Shown here: piece by piece, positions 17,464 through 26,754 of the stretch | Layout of the letters: every line of letters begins with the position of its first letter | How positions within the stretch are numbered: position 1 is the stretch's first letter | NCBI GenBank assembly: GCA_947494995.1 | Contig: CANLWY010000004.1 | Location: forward strand, 210,352 to 274,351 | Length of the DNA: 64,000 bases | Direction of reading: 5' to 3' | Origin: an uncultured Campylobacterales bacterium | GTDB taxonomy: Bacteria; Campylobacterota; Campylobacteria; Campylobacterales; Arcobacteraceae | Notes under the pieces: generated by a model | What the model saw: the letters and a program-made list of their open reading frames with translations, nothing else | Databases searched by the model: none | What the model was told of the DNA's origin: nothing | Position numbers and translations under genes: made by a program

Positions 17464-19063
17464 CAATATGAATCAAAATAATGGTATGCAAAAAAGAATG
17501 CTTATAATGACACTTGTTGTCTTTGTATTTTTTATAGCTTATGAATTTTTAGTATTAAAGCCTCAACAAGAGGAAAAACTTAAACAACAAGAAATCGCGA
17601 AACAAGAACAAGCTAACCAAGCTCCTGATGTTGTAACTGCTACTGGAACTCCAGCTTCAAGTGGTGAAATGACAAAGTCAATCTCTGCTCTTTCTTCAAA
17701 AGCAGTAGGTAAAAAAGATATTATTACAACAATTACTACAGCAAAAAATATTGTACAAATCGATAAACTTGGTCGAGTAGCACAAGTAACATTACGTGAA
17801 GATGTTTATAAAGATGAAGATGGAAATGCAATTAAACTTTTTGAATCAAATCAATTAAGACCATTAGAGGTTAGATTTGCAGATGCAGATATAAATGAGA
17901 AAGCATTTAAAGTAGGATATAGTACGAGTTCTGCAAATGTGGATGCAAGTAAAACTGCACAGAAAGTAACTTTAACTCAAAATATTGAGGGATTAATTTT
18001 AACTAAAGAGTTAACATTTTATCCAGATGGTCATTATGACATCAAAATCAAATCATCTGCAAAACAACAGTTTTTTGTAACAAATGGATTTAGACCAAAT
18101 GTATTAGCTGATATGTATGCAGACCATGGTTCAATGGTTAAATTAAATGATGGTTTATTAGAATTAAATTTAGATGGAGATTTAGATAAGGTTAAATCAT
18201 ATACAGGAGTTAAGTTCCTATCAAACTTTGATAGATATTATGCAACTGTAGTATATAACTTTGATAACTCTTTACAAGTATCTTTAATGCCAGATTCAGC
18301 AAATGACCCACAAGGTTTTGTTCATGCACAAAATGAAGTTTCATTCTCTGGATTTATGGGACCAAAAAACTTTAATGACTTAAAAGCTTTAAATCCTGAG
18401 TTAACAGATGTTATTGAGTATGGATGGTTTACATTTATTGCAAAACCTATGTTTACATTCCTAGCATTTTTACAATCATATATTGGAAACTGGGGTTGGA
18501 CAATTGTTGCTTTAACTATTATTATTAAACTTATTTTATATCCTTTATCATACAAAGGTATGGTATCAATGAACAAGCTTAAAGAGCTTGCTCCTAAAAT
18601 GAAAGAGATTCAAGCAAAATATAAAGATGATAAACAAAGACAATCTGCTGCAATGATGGAGCTTTATAAGAAACATGGTGCAAATCCTATGGGTGGATGT
18701 CTACCATTAATCTTACAAATTCCAGTATTCTTCGCAATCTATAGAGTTTTATTAAACTCTATTGAGCTAAAAGGTGCAGAGTGGATTTTATGGGTTCACG
18801 ATTTAGCAGAGATGGATCCATATTTTGTATTACCAATTCTAATGGGTGCTTCAATGTACTTACAACAAAGAATTACACCAAATACAATGCAAGATGAGAT
18901 GCAAAAGAAGATTTTCCAAATGTTACCAGTTGTATTTACATTCTTCTTCTTATGGTTCCCAGCAGGACTTACTTTATACTGGTTCGTAAATAACGTATTT
19001 ACAATTGCTCAGCAATATTATATTAACAGAATGTTTGATAAACAAAGAGCAGCTAAAAAGTAG
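17453..19063 (+). CDS. yidC: Membrane protein insertase YidC
   Basis: 536 residues: an N-terminal membrane helix (about 12-34, LIMTLVVFVFFIAYEFLVL), a long periplasmic beta-rich domain (about 60-325) and the conserved five-helix insertase core (about 340-530) with GWTIVALTIIIK, MVSMNKLKELAPKM and LQIPVFFAIYRVL. Inserts and folds inner-membrane proteins with or without SecYEG. ATG 17453 is used; a second ATG five codons later (17468) is also possible. Confidence 0.96.
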   Translation: MLNNNMNQNNGMQKRMLIMTLVVFVFFIAYEFLVLKPQQEEKLKQQEIAKQEQANQAPDVVTATGTPASSGEMTKSISALSSKAVGKKDIITTITTAKNIVQIDKLGRVAQVTLREDVYKDEDGNAIKLFESNQLRPLEVRFADADINEKAFKVGYSTSSANVDASKTAQKVTLTQNIEGLILTKELTFYPDGHYDIKIKSSAKQQFFVTNGFRPNVLADMYADHGSMVKLNDGLLELNLDGDLDKVKSYTGVKFLSNFDRYYATVVYNFDNSLQVSLMPDSANDPQGFVHAQNEVSFSGFMGPKNFNDLKALNPELTDVIEYGWFTFIAKPMFTFLAFLQSYIGNWGWTIVALTIIIKLILYPLSYKGMVSMNKLKELAPKMKEIQAKYKDDKQRQSAAMMELYKKHGANPMGGCLPLILQIPVFFAIYRVLLNSIELKGAEWILWVHDLAEMDPYFVLPILMGASMYLQQRITPNTMQDEMQKKIFQMLPVVFTFFFLWFPAGLTLYWFVNNVFTIAQQYYINRMFDKQRAAKK

Positions 19064-19075
19064 TAGGAGACTATT

Positions 19076-19969
19076 ATGAAACAATTTGAAGCAAAAACTT
19101 TAGAAGAAGTTTATGAACTAGCAAGCAATGAATTCTCATGCTCTATTACAGAGCTTGAGATTGATATAGTTCAACAACCAAGTAATGGTTTTCTAGGATT
19201 TGGGAAAAAGAATGCAATTATTGCAGTAGCTCCAAAGAAAAACAAAAGAAGAGAAAGAAAACCAAGAGAACATAAGTTCAAGAAAAAAGATATAAAAATA
19301 GAAGAAGTTTCAAAAAAGATTGAAGATTCAAATAGAGCAGATGAAAAAAGATCTAGACAAAAAAGAAAAAGAGAAGATAGAAAAAGAGAACCTAAAAAAT
19401 TAAGAGATGTTCCAAAAGTAGAATCAAAAGAGAAAATCTTTGATAATTTTTACAATGAATCTGAGAAAAAAGAAGTTGCAAAGATTATTGTAAAAAAAGA
19501 TAAACAAGAGATTTTAGATGAAGTAAATAAAGGACTGGTATCACTATTTAAAGATACTTGTTATGGTATTGATAATATTAAAGTTGAGTTCTTTGATGAA
19601 AATACTCTTTATATTGAGTTTACGGGAGAAGATTCAGCACTTCTTATTGGAAAAGAGGGTTATAGATATAAAGCACTTTCATATATCTTATTTAACTGGA
19701 TTAATGAGAAATATGGTCTAATGTTAAGACTTGAGGTTGCGGAATTCTTAAAAAATCAAGAAGCTGCAATTTATACATATTTAGAGCCAGTAATTCAAAC
19801 AATTCATGAAAAAGGAAGCTTCAAAACAAAACCTTTAGATGGTATTTTAGTTCATATTGCTCTTAAAAAACTAAGAGAAGAATTCCCTGAAAAATATGTT
19901 GCTGTAAAAACAAATGTTAGGGGAGACAAATACGTACTTGTAAATGAGTACAGAAGTAAAGAACAATAA
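19076..19969 (+). CDS. jag: RNA-binding protein Jag/KhpB
   Basis: 297 residues. The N-terminal Jag_N domain (about 1-50, KTLEEVYELASNEF and GFLGFGKKNAII) is followed by a highly charged linker (about 52-125), a KH-like domain with GKEGYRYKAL, and a C-terminal R3H domain. RNA-binding partner of KhpA in Gram-positives; consistently next to yidC. TAGGAG lies 8 nt upstream of ATG. Confidence 0.92.
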   Translation: MKQFEAKTLEEVYELASNEFSCSITELEIDIVQQPSNGFLGFGKKNAIIAVAPKKNKRRERKPREHKFKKKDIKIEEVSKKIEDSNRADEKRSRQKRKREDRKREPKKLRDVPKVESKEKIFDNFYNESEKKEVAKIIVKKDKQEILDEVNKGLVSLFKDTCYGIDNIKVEFFDENTLYIEFTGEDSALLIGKEGYRYKALSYILFNWINEKYGLMLRLEVAEFLKNQEAAIYTYLEPVIQTIHEKGSFKTKPLDGILVHIALKKLREEFPEKYVAVKTNVRGDKYVLVNEYRSKEQ

Positions 19970-19971
19970 TC

Positions 19972-21312
19972 TTGCTAAATGATGAAACAATTGTAGCTAT
20001 AGCTACAGCCAATGGAATTGGTTCAATCTCAATTATTAGAGTTAGTGGTAAAGATGCTTTACCTATAGCTCTAAAACTATCAAAAAAAATAGATCTTAAA
20101 CCACGACTTGCTACTTTATCTTCAATATATAATTCAAAAGATGAGATTATAGATGAAGCACTTTTAATATATTTTAAAAATCCATTCTCTTTTACAGGTG
20201 AAGATATTGTTGAGTTTCAATGTCATGGTGGTATTGCTATTTCAAATATCATTATGAGTGAAGTTATAAAGTGTGGTGCAAGAGTTGCTCAGCCTGGTGA
20301 GTTTTCTAAACGAGCTTTTTTAAATGGAAAAATTGACCTTTCAAAAGCTGAAGCCATTGCAAAGATTATTGAAGCTAGAAGTGAAGATGCAGTTAAACTG
20401 CTTGCAAAACAGTTAAAAGGTGAATTAACTGACTTTGTAAATGATATTAGAGAAGATTTACTTTTTATGTTAGCTTATACAGAAGTAAATATTGATTATG
20501 CAGAAGAAGATCTACCAAGTGATATTTATGAACAAATAGAGAATAAACTAAATAAGATAAAAGATAAACTTGATAATACATTAGAAGCAAGTAAAAGAAG
20601 AGATGGTCTAATAGAAGGTTTTAAAGTAGCAATAGTTGGAAAACCAAATGTAGGAAAATCCTCATTATTAAATAAACTTCTAAATTTTGATAGAGCTATT
20701 ATCTCAGATATTGCAGGAACTACAAGAGATACTATTGAAGAGTCAGTAAAGATTGGAACTCATATTATTAAAATTGTTGATACAGCAGGAATACGTGATG
20801 CCAGTGATGTAATTGAGCAAATAGGTATAGAAAAATCTATCGAAGCTATAAATGAAGCAGATATTGTAATCTCATTATTTGATAATAGTAAAGTCCTTGA
20901 TAGTGAAGATGAAAAAATATTAACTTTACTTGAAGAGAATTCAAATAAAGAGATAGTTAAAGTACTTAATAAAACAGATTTAGAAAATCAGTTTGATAAA
21001 TCAAAACTTGATGACTTTATAGAACTAAGTACAAAAGAGACAATCAATCCTTTAGTATATAAAATTGAATCAATATTAGATTTAAATACTCATAGTGATG
21101 ATATGACACTAATATCTAAAAGACAAGTAGATTCAGTCGAGCAAACACTATTTCATATAAATGAAGCAACAATGCCTTTAGAAACTGGTGAACTAGAATT
21201 TTTCGCTCATCATATCAATGAGGCATTAGAAAATATTTCTAATATTACAAGACCATATGAACATGATCAAATGTTAGATGTAATGTTCGGAGAATTTTGT
21301 TTAGGCAAATAG
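19972..21312 (+). CDS. mnmE: tRNA-5-carboxymethylaminomethyl-2-thiouridine GTPase MnmE
   Basis: 446 residues from TTG 19972, two bases after jag. N-terminal folate-binding domain (DETIVAIATANGIGSISIIR), central helical domain, inserted G domain (GKPNVGKSSLLN, DTAGI, NKTD) and the C-terminal C-[LIV]-G-K motif (CLGK). With MnmG it modifies U34 of tRNAs for split codon boxes. Confidence 0.97.
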   Translation: MLNDETIVAIATANGIGSISIIRVSGKDALPIALKLSKKIDLKPRLATLSSIYNSKDEIIDEALLIYFKNPFSFTGEDIVEFQCHGGIAISNIIMSEVIKCGARVAQPGEFSKRAFLNGKIDLSKAEAIAKIIEARSEDAVKLLAKQLKGELTDFVNDIREDLLFMLAYTEVNIDYAEEDLPSDIYEQIENKLNKIKDKLDNTLEASKRRDGLIEGFKVAIVGKPNVGKSSLLNKLLNFDRAIISDIAGTTRDTIEESVKIGTHIIKIVDTAGIRDASDVIEQIGIEKSIEAINEADIVISLFDNSKVLDSEDEKILTLLEENSNKEIVKVLNKTDLENQFDKSKLDDFIELSTKETINPLVYKIESILDLNTHSDDMTLISKRQVDSVEQTLFHINEATMPLETGELEFFAHHINEALENISNITRPYEHDQMLDVMFGEFCLGK

Positions 21313-21328
21313 CCTAAACAATTTTTTC
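21300..21328 (+). terminator. mnmE terminator
   Basis: TTTAGGC (21300-21306) pairs with GCCTAAA (21312-21318), loop AAATA, then CAATTTTTT. The hairpin includes the last mnmE codons. Confidence 0.6.
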
Positions 21329-22342
21329 AGTAGCAAAGTCTACGCTAGTAACTAGACCAGCTTCCCCATTTTCTTTTAGATAAAAGCTAGACTCTTTTAG
21401 TTTCGCATACTCTTCTCTTACTCCACTTGAATAAGTAAATACAGAATCAGTAGCACTTAAATATATAGCTCCAATTCCTGCTTGGCCTAGAGTTATAAGT
21501 GAGTCTTCTCCATTTTCATTTCTTTCCCAAATAAGTAAGTCATTGAAGATTGTGTCATTTTCGTCAATCCAAGAGTTTCCATCTTTGTCATACTCTCTTA
21601 ATTCTTGAAAACCATCACCAGTATTTGCACCAAATAATTCATTTCCATTATTAATTATCCCATCTTTACTTTTATCTAAGGCTAAAAACCCTGCGCCATC
21701 TTTTAGAGTTGGGATTAGTTCATTTGCTCCATTGCTATTTAAATCAAATTCAAACTTCATTGAAGAGCTTATATTATCAAAAGATGTTAGATTTCCTTCG
21801 TAGTTTATAATAAGTGGATCCATCCAAATCTCTTTTCTTGATCTTATCTGTGTTTCATGTTTTTCATAAAACTCTTGTGAAAAAGAAATATCTAGAGCTA
21901 TATTTATTTGACCTCTATTTGTTTTTACAAAGGCTTGAGTATTGAATTCAATGCTACTTTTTTGATGAACTTCTCTTGTTAGTTTGAAGTTTGTCTCTTC
22001 TATTTGTACAAAAAGTTCTCTTTGTTTTTGCATTTTGGAAGTCTCTTTTATTTCACCGTCTGTAGGTTGTAGTTTGAAATCTTTGTCTTTCGTAAAGTTT
22101 TGAAGAAGTATTTCTAACATTGATTTTTTTATTTTATCTTGATGACTTAAATTTCTTTGTTCAGATAATAAAACTCTTTCAAGTTTGCTAACCTCTTGGA
22201 TAACAAAGTTTTCTTTTCTTATCTCATCTTTTAAATCAAGTTTTGCATTTATTAGTTGTGAGGTAAATTCACTTGATTGTTTTTGTTCAAAAACATAGTT
22301 AGTTTCTGCTTCAATTTTCACTTCAGATGATTCAATCTTCAT
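21314..22342 (-). CDS. Unknown protein with EF-hand-like Ca-binding C-terminal region
   Basis: 342 residues from ATG 22342, which has GGAGG five bases upstream; the TTG four codons earlier is unlikely. The N-terminal third is charged and probably coiled. A middle domain contains FSQEFYEKHETQI. The C-terminal part has D-x-D/N-x-D-G-like loops: DLNSNGANELIP, DKSKDGIINNGNELFG and DKDGNSWIDENDTIF, followed by LLIWERNENGEDSL. This arrangement occurs in large hemolysin-type and dockerin-like bacterial proteins, where the loops bind calcium. No signal peptide. Paralog of the next gene; function unknown. Confidence 0.7.
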   Translation of the reverse strand: MKIESSEVKIEAETNYVFEQKQSSEFTSQLINAKLDLKDEIRKENFVIQEVSKLERVLLSEQRNLSHQDKIKKSMLEILLQNFTKDKDFKLQPTDGEIKETSKMQKQRELFVQIEETNFKLTREVHQKSSIEFNTQAFVKTNRGQINIALDISFSQEFYEKHETQIRSRKEIWMDPLIINYEGNLTSFDNISSSMKFEFDLNSNGANELIPTLKDGAGFLALDKSKDGIINNGNELFGANTGDGFQELREYDKDGNSWIDENDTIFNDLLIWERNENGEDSLITLGQAGIGAIYLSATDSVFTYSSGVREEYAKLKESSFYLKENGEAGLVTSVDFATEKIV

Positions 22343-22423
22343 AATATCCTCCAATAGAAAGTTTACTATTAAAGATTTTATAACAATTGATATGAAGATG
22401 TTTTTAAACTATAAAACTAGTTC

Positions 22424-23365
22424 TTATTCATTTATCTCTTGAGTTACATGAGAAATTGTAGTTTTGCTAGTTGAATATCCTGCTTCAAAAGAGTAGCCAT
22501 TCTCTCCTATATTTAAATTCATAAAATTTGATTCACTACTACTATTTGCAAGAAAAATTCCTATGTTATCTTTTTTTGCAGCAACAAGTGACATCTCATG
22601 ATTTGAATTTTCTTGCCATATTTGGAAGTTATCTAAGATTCTTGTTGGAATTTTTTTATCCTCACTATCATCTTTTTTAAACATCTCTAAAAATAACTCT
22701 CTTCTTTGTGCAAGGAGTTCTTTTAATTGTTCAAAAATATCTTTTTTGTCTTCTTTATTATCATTATATACATCGAAAATAAAGTGAAGGGATTTTAAAT
22801 CTTTTAGATTTTCATTATCTTCATCAAGTTCTATTTCAAAGGGATTTTTTACAAAGTTTTCATTTGCATATGCTATTTGAGTCTCATTTTTTTCATAGAA
22901 CTCTCTTGTGTAAGAGAAATTTATTTCTATATTATATTCACCCTTTGGAGTTTTTATTATTGCTTCAAAGCTGAATTCAAAAGATGTTTTTTCATAGTAT
23001 TCACTGCTTGCTTCATATAAAAAACCTTGAGGTAAACTATTTGAATTTTGTGCATAAGGATTATTTTTTTGTTCATATGATTCTTTATTAACATCTATCT
23101 TTTCATTGGGGAAAAGAGCTTGAGGTAAGTTATTTAAAGTAAAACCTCCAAGTATATTCTCTAAAAGAAGCTTTTGAAACTTTTGAGGATCTGTTAGAGT
23201 ATCAGGGTTTGTATATATTACAGGAGCATTTATGTCAATTTCATCAAAGTCATCTTTTGGTGAATTATCTTCAATACTATCTTTTTCCAAAGCAGTTAAT
23301 TTCGCTTCATATTGAAGCTCAGTTTTTTGGTATATTGTATTTAATTGATAAGATTGAAGAGTCAT
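22424..23365 (-). CDS. Unknown protein, paralog of the adjacent gene, without Ca loops
   Basis: 313 residues. The middle domain aligns with the neighbour: FSYTREFYEKNETQI here against FSQEFYEKHETQI there, followed by a similar FIFDV/FEFDL stretch. In the region where the neighbour carries calcium-loop motifs this protein has an acidic and lysine-rich helical segment (KKDIFEQLKELLAQRRE) and no D-x-D-x-D-G loop; the later IWQENSNHEMSL matches IWERNENGEDSL. The likely history is tandem duplication with loss of the loops. Same strand, upstream of the paralog. No signal peptide; function unknown. Confidence 0.65.
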   Translation of the reverse strand: MTLQSYQLNTIYQKTELQYEAKLTALEKDSIEDNSPKDDFDEIDINAPVIYTNPDTLTDPQKFQKLLLENILGGFTLNNLPQALFPNEKIDVNKESYEQKNNPYAQNSNSLPQGFLYEASSEYYEKTSFEFSFEAIIKTPKGEYNIEINFSYTREFYEKNETQIAYANENFVKNPFEIELDEDNENLKDLKSLHFIFDVYNDNKEDKKDIFEQLKELLAQRRELFLEMFKKDDSEDKKIPTRILDNFQIWQENSNHEMSLVAAKKDNIGIFLANSSSESNFMNLNIGENGYSFEAGYSTSKTTISHVTQEINE

Positions 23366-23463
23366 AATAAGTCCTTTAATAAACTATATTTAAGAATTGT
23401 ATAATAAATATATTAAATCCTATTTTAAATAGTAAAACTAATTATTAATGCATTTTAGATATT

Positions 23464-24714
23464 ATGCTCTTTATGAAAAAAGATGAATATGATTTAATAG
23501 TAATAGGTTCAGGTGCAGCAGGTATGATCTCTGCAATAGTTGCAGCAAGAGATGGAAAAAAAGTGTTACTTTGTGAACAACAAGAGAAGTTGGGGCCAAA
23601 ACTTAAAGCAACAGGTGGAGGGAAGTGTAATCTTACAAATACCCTATCAAATGAAGACTTTATGAACTCATTTGGAAGAAATGGGCGTTTTATGTCTGAT
23701 GCATTAAATGAGTTTGACTATAAGTCTTTAATATCATTTTTAAATAATATTGGAGTAGATACTCATATTCCAGATGGTTTTAGAGTATTTCCTGTTACTC
23801 ATAACTCTTCAACAATAATAAAAGCTTTAGAAAAAGAATTAATAAATCAAAATGTAACTATCAAGAATCTTACAAAAATTGAAGACCTTCTTTGTAAAGA
23901 TGAGACAATTTATGGTGTTAAAACCTCAAGTGATGAGTATTATTCATCAAGTGTTATTGTTGCTACTGGAGGTTTAGGCTTCTCTATGCTAGGAGCAAAT
24001 GGAGATGGATACGAGTTTGCAAAATCTTTAGGTCATAAAGTAACAGAACTTTATCCTGCAATGCTACCACTTATTACAAAAGAGAAATGGGTAGCCAACT
24101 GTAAAGCAGATACTATAGCAAAAGCAGAAGTTAGAATTGATTTAAAAAAAGCAAAAAAATTAAAAGCAGTCGGAGATTTGATTTTTACACCAAAAGGTAT
24201 AAGAGGACCAGTAGTATTAGATTTTTCTAGAGAGATAACACCATTTTTAGAAAAATATGAAGAGGTTCCTTTATTGATAAATATGATTAAGGGTATGAAT
24301 GAAGAAGATGTCTTTCAACATATTAAAAATTTTGCCTCAAAAAATCCTCAAGGTGATGTAGAAGAGTGTTTATCTTCTCTTTTACCAGCTTCAGTTATAA
24401 AAGAGTTATGTCTTTTAGTTGATGCAGATTTTACAAAAAGATTTAAAGATTTAAATGGACAAGTAAGAGAAAAACTTGTGAAAACTTTAGTTTCAACTCC
24501 TTTAACTGTTGTTGACCATGTTGGTTTTCAAAAAGCAATGATTACAAGAGGTGGTGTTACATTAAAAGAGATAAATCCAAAAACAATGCAAAGCAAAATT
24601 ATTGAAGGTTTATATTTTTGTGGAGAAGTAATGGATTTAGATGGACCTTGTGGAGGTTATAATTTGCAATGGTCTTTTGCAAGTGGAAATCTTGCAGGGA
24701 AATTATTGAAATAA
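23464..24714 (+). CDS. HI0933/BaiN-type FAD-dependent oxidoreductase
   Basis: 416 residues. The N-terminus DLIVIGSGAAGMISAIVAARDGKKVLLCEQ is a Rossmann FAD-binding motif; KATGGGKCNLTNT and FTPKGIRGPVVLDFSR and GLYFCGEVMDLDGPCGGYNLQWSFASG are hallmarks of the HI0933 family. Members are soluble flavoproteins; BaiN acts on bile-acid intermediates, but most have no known substrate. ATG 23464 or ATG 23473 could both be the start. Confidence 0.88.
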   Translation: MLFMKKDEYDLIVIGSGAAGMISAIVAARDGKKVLLCEQQEKLGPKLKATGGGKCNLTNTLSNEDFMNSFGRNGRFMSDALNEFDYKSLISFLNNIGVDTHIPDGFRVFPVTHNSSTIIKALEKELINQNVTIKNLTKIEDLLCKDETIYGVKTSSDEYYSSSVIVATGGLGFSMLGANGDGYEFAKSLGHKVTELYPAMLPLITKEKWVANCKADTIAKAEVRIDLKKAKKLKAVGDLIFTPKGIRGPVVLDFSREITPFLEKYEEVPLLINMIKGMNEEDVFQHIKNFASKNPQGDVEECLSSLLPASVIKELCLLVDADFTKRFKDLNGQVREKLVKTLVSTPLTVVDHVGFQKAMITRGGVTLKEINPKTMQSKIIEGLYFCGEVMDLDGPCGGYNLQWSFASGNLAGKLLK

Positions 24715-24728
24715 TTAAATTTCAATAA
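24703..24728. terminator. Hairpin between convergent genes
   Basis: TTATTGAAA (24703-24711) and TTTCAATAA (24720-24728) form a perfect 9-bp stem at the convergent gene ends. Confidence 0.45.
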
Positions 24729-25188
24729 GCTCCACAAATTTTGCATTTGATTTATCAATTGCTGTCCATGAATTGCAATCAAAATCTAATCTGATGGCAT
24801 TTGCCATTTTAAGTTCCTCTTTAAATCCGCCAAAACTAACAGCAAGTGCTGTAAGTGAAGGGTTATGTCCTACTATCATGAGCGTATCTACTGTATCAAA
24901 TGTATAAGTAATAGATTCTACAATTTCATTTAAAAAGGCTTGGTAGATTACTTCATTGTACATAATATTTTTATAGTAATCAATCTCATGTGCCACTATC
25001 TCTGCTGTTTGTCTAGCACGTACAGCTGGGCTTGATACTATTAAATCAGGTTTGATCTTTTTCTCTTTTAATTTTTCGCCAATTATTTTAGAGTCTTCTA
25101 ACCCTTTTTGTGTTAGTTCAATATCATAATCATACTCATCTTCTGAAGCATTTTTTTGGGCATGTCTTAAAATGTATAGTGTTTTCAT
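24715..25188 (-). CDS. SixA-like histidine phosphatase (copy 1)
   Basis: About 157 residues from ATG 25188; an in-frame ATG at 25200 is an alternative. Histidine phosphatase superfamily: catalytic RHA in LYILRHAQ, the second Arg in SSPAVRARQTAE, and the second catalytic His in VGHNPSL. SixA removes phosphate from phosphohistidine in Hpt domains in E. coli. The window contains several kinases, so a phosphorelay role is possible but not shown. Close paralog of the next gene. Confidence 0.85.
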   Translation of the reverse strand: MKTLYILRHAQKNASEDEYDYDIELTQKGLEDSKIIGEKLKEKKIKPDLIVSSPAVRARQTAEIVAHEIDYYKNIMYNEVIYQAFLNEIVESITYTFDTVDTLMIVGHNPSLTALAVSFGGFKEELKMANAIRLDFDCNSWTAIDKSNAKFVELIEI

Positions 25189-25278
25189 ATTTTTTCTCAT
25201 TTAAATCTTATAATAATAAAATTCTAAGAGCTTTTAACTTGAAAAAAAATAAAATATTATAATTTTATAAGAGAAATT

Positions 25279-25767
25279 TTAATAATTTTTTTTAGGGTAG
25301 TCAAAAGAAACAAGTTTAGAGCATTTTTTATTAACTTCTTTCCATGTAGAGCAATTAAGTTCAATTTCTAAAACGCCAGAGGTTGGAATATTTTTATTAA
25401 AATCAACAAGATAAAAACCTAGCATATTAAGTGATGGGTTATGGCCTATTAAAAAAACAGTATCATACTCATCTTCTATATAGTTTACTATTTCTAATAT
25501 AGTTTTTAAACTTGCATCATATAGATGTTCATCATACATGATTTCTTCTTTATAAGCTACCTTTTTAGCAATTTTCTTTGCTGTCTCTCTTGCTCTATAA
25601 GCAGGACTTGATATAATCAAATCAGGAACAATCCCTTTTTCTCTTAGAATCTTCCCCATAAAAGGTGCATTTTTTTTACCTCTTTTATTTAAAGGTCTAT
25701 CATAATCATGCAAAGTAGGGTTTGACCAATCTGATTTTGCATGTCTAATTATATAAAGTCTTTTCAT
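25279..25767 (-). CDS. SixA-like histidine phosphatase (copy 2)
   Basis: 162 residues from ATG 25767 (a GTG two codons earlier is possible). Catalytic motifs LYIIRHAKSDWSN, SSPAYRARETAKKIA and IGHNPSLN are all intact. The same layout and many shared positions with the following gene on the same strand indicate tandem duplication; about 90 AT-rich bases separate them. Both active sites look functional. Confidence 0.86.
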   Translation of the reverse strand: MKRLYIIRHAKSDWSNPTLHDYDRPLNKRGKKNAPFMGKILREKGIVPDLIISSPAYRARETAKKIAKKVAYKEEIMYDEHLYDASLKTILEIVNYIEDEYDTVFLIGHNPSLNMLGFYLVDFNKNIPTSGVLEIELNCSTWKEVNKKCSKLVSFDYPKKNY

Positions 25768-25872
25768 TTTCACTTCTTGTTAATTAAGATGGAGATTATT
25801 ATATCTTTTTTTATTAAATATCTATTAATAGAAAAATGTTAGAATAATGTAATTAGATATGAAAGGAAATTT

Positions 25873-26721
25873 ATGGAACAAACAAAAACAATATTTTTAT
25901 TAACACTTTTAACAGTTTTATTTGTATTTATAGGATTTAGTTTTGGAGGAACAACTGGTATGTTAATTGCCTTTCTTCTTGCAGGAGGAATGAATTTTTA
26001 TGCATACTATTATTCAGATAAACAGGTCTTAAAACAGTATAATGCAACTTTAATAGAAGATAGAAGACACCCTGTATATAGAATTACTGAGAAATTAGTT
26101 GATAAAGCAGGCTTACCTATGCCTAAAGTTTATTTAATCCCTGATCATACTCCAAATGCTTTTGCAACAGGAAGAAATCATGAAAATGCAGCAGTTGCAG
26201 TTACAATGGGTCTTTATGAGATGTTAAATGAAAAAGAGTTAGAAGGTGTGATTGCTCATGAGTTATCTCATGTAAAACATTATGATATTTTAGTAGGAAC
26301 TATTGCTGCTGTATTTGCAGGAGCTATTGCGATGATTGCAAATATGATGCAGTTTGGAGCTATGTTTGGAGGGAATAATAGACAAGGTGGAAATCCAATT
26401 GTAATGATAGTTATGGCACTACTTTTACCTTTAGCTGCTTCTATTATTCAAATGACAGTAAGTAGAAGTAGAGAGTACATGGCTGATGAAGGAGCTGCAC
26501 GAATGACAGGAAATGCAGATGGACTTCAGAGTGCTTTAGCAAAACTTGAAAACTATGCTAGAGGTGGACATCCAATACATAATGCAACTGAACAAACAGC
26601 TCATATGTTTATAATAAATCCATTTTCTGGTATGAAATCATCTTTTGGGGGCTTGTTTAGAACTCATCCTACAACAGAGGATAGGATAGCTAGATTAGAA
26701 GAGTTAAAATCTGAACTTTAG
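25873..26721 (+). CDS. htpX: Membrane zinc metalloprotease HtpX
   Basis: 282 residues. N-terminal membrane helices (about 7-23 and 26-43), zinc motif HELSH (within [13 protein letters not shown]), two more hydrophobic segments (about 140-160 and 175-196) and the third ligand region [13 protein letters not shown]. It degrades damaged inner-membrane proteins. GAAAGGAAA precedes the ATG. Confidence 0.95.
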   Translation: MEQTKTIFLLTLLTVLFVFIGFSFGGTTGMLIAFLLAGGMNFYAYYYSDKQVLKQYNATLIEDRRHPVYRITEKLVDKAGLPMPKVYLIPDHTPNAFATGRNHENAAVAVTMGLYEMLNEKELEGVIAHELSHVKHYDILVGTIAAVFAGAIAMIANMMQFGAMFGGNNRQGGNPIVMIVMALLLPLAASIIQMTVSRSREYMADEGAARMTGNADGLQSALAKLENYARGGHPIHNATEQTAHMFIINPFSGMKSSFGGLFRTHPTTEDRIARLEELKSEL

Positions 26722-26725
26722 TTTT

Positions 26726-26754
26726 AATAAAGACTAGTAAATCTAGTCTTTATT
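26726..26754. terminator. Bidirectional terminator
   Basis: AATAAAGACTAG (26726-26737) and CTAGTCTTTATT (26743-26754), a perfect 12-bp stem with loop TAAAT, between htpX and the convergent regulator; it includes the last codons of the latter. Confidence 0.7.

Noticed and set aside
16671..21312. Chromosome origin near rpmH-mnmE
   Set aside because: This block lies at oriC in some bacteria, but there is no dnaA gene, DnaA-box cluster or DNA-unwinding region here, and Campylobacterota usually have oriC at dnaA elsewhere.
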